DNA of 64,000 nt from Epiperipatus broadwayi (taxonomy: Eukaryota; Onychophora; Udeonychophora; Euonychophora; Peripatidae): the NCBI GenBank assembly GCA_028023455.1, contig JAQFVV010000012.1:15574364-15638363 (forward strand). Direction: 5' to 3'. The first letter of the stretch is position 1. Each line of letters starts with the position of its first letter. The translations under genes were made by a program, and so were the position numbers. Below the pieces are notes generated by a model. The model had not been told where the DNA came from. It made no database searches and was given only the letters and a program-made list of their open reading frames with translations. This document shows positions 63,701 to 64,000 of the stretch, in pieces.

Positions 63701-64000
63701 ATTATATAAATATATATGCGGTTTGCATTTAATAAAATATATTTATAGACAGAATAAAGCTCTTTACTGTTTGTAATATTGGCTATATAAACTTTAAATT
63801 AATTAAACTGTTTTGATTTCTTTTTTAGTTTCTTTTAAACAAAAATCATAATATTTTTATTTTAATTTAAATTGATAAATTATTTTGAGTTATCTGTTTA
63901 ATAAATTAGAATAAGAATGTTCTAATTCACTTTCTTTACCCCTCTTCCGAACGGTGAATTAACTAGAAAAATATTAATATTTGTTGAGATGTTACTTTAA
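60789..64000. other. next RPAP3-like intron, not completed
   Basis: AT-rich sequence with no recognised TPR exon. A more GC-rich block at 61901-62346 starts TGTAACAGTTGG, like the other LTR tips here, and ends before a splice-like ACAG/GTATGT. No second end or target duplication could be shown. Confidence 0.45.
62488..62542. repeat. 18-bp tandem repeat, three copies
   Basis: Unit TGGATTGAATGTAAATGC, with the first copy shortened and the third ending TTC. Minor local duplication. Confidence 0.75.

Overview
This is a 64-kb stretch of AT-rich DNA (well over 70 % A+T by eye) from an animal nuclear genome. It lies almost entirely inside one gene on the + strand. Two coding exons, at 1582-1719 and 60630-60788, join in frame and match the N-terminal and TPR-flanking part of RPAP3 (RNA polymerase II-associated protein 3, insect name spag). 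RPAP3 is the TPR subunit of the R2TP/HSP90 co-chaperone complex. The intron between them is about 58.9 kb. The rest of the gene lies outside the window. The species cannot be fixed from the sequence. The mix of an arachnid-like APE/RT/CCHC LINE, RTE, Penelope, Tigger-like, hAT and LTR elements, with long TATC/GATA tracts, suggests an AT-rich invertebrate, perhaps a chelicerate. That is inference only.

Nearly everything else is transposable-element DNA, much of it nested. From left to right: a Tigger-like DNA transposon split by a degenerate LINE (4.9-9.3 kb); a hAT transposon with a decayed BED/hAT transposase (10.1-13.05 kb); old unclassified intron sequence with weak coding remnants (13-19.8 kb); a second, uninterrupted Tigger-like element (19.8-21.1 kb); a foldback repeat; a solo LTR of family B (22.1-24.0 kb); and two adjacent giant foldback elements, E1 (24.6-29.8 kb) and E2 (29.8-59.1 kb). 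Each foldback arm carries a TATC or GATA tract.

E2 has absorbed most of the later insertions. These are a hairpin Penelope-like element with a 13-bp target duplication; a block with a tRNA-derived SINE-like sequence; a large Penelope-derived inverted repeat (35.6-47.4 kb); an RTE LINE (- strand) that is itself split by a solo LTR of family A; a small hAT; and a four-level nest (E2 > LTR C > LTR A0 > a young complete LTR element). The young element has 2.2-kb LTRs that are nearly identical but only a 740-bp interior without coding capacity.

The most interesting structural signal is shared by three different LTR families. Each LTR begins with a short hairpin whose stem is the LTR tip itself (for example TGTAACGA...TCGTTACA). 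The stem is kept while the loop changes, and in family B one A-T pair is replaced by a G-C pair on both sides. I found no CRISPR array, rRNA gene, intact tRNA gene or bacterial-type operon. Junctions and homologies are by-eye reading and none has been tested by a search.
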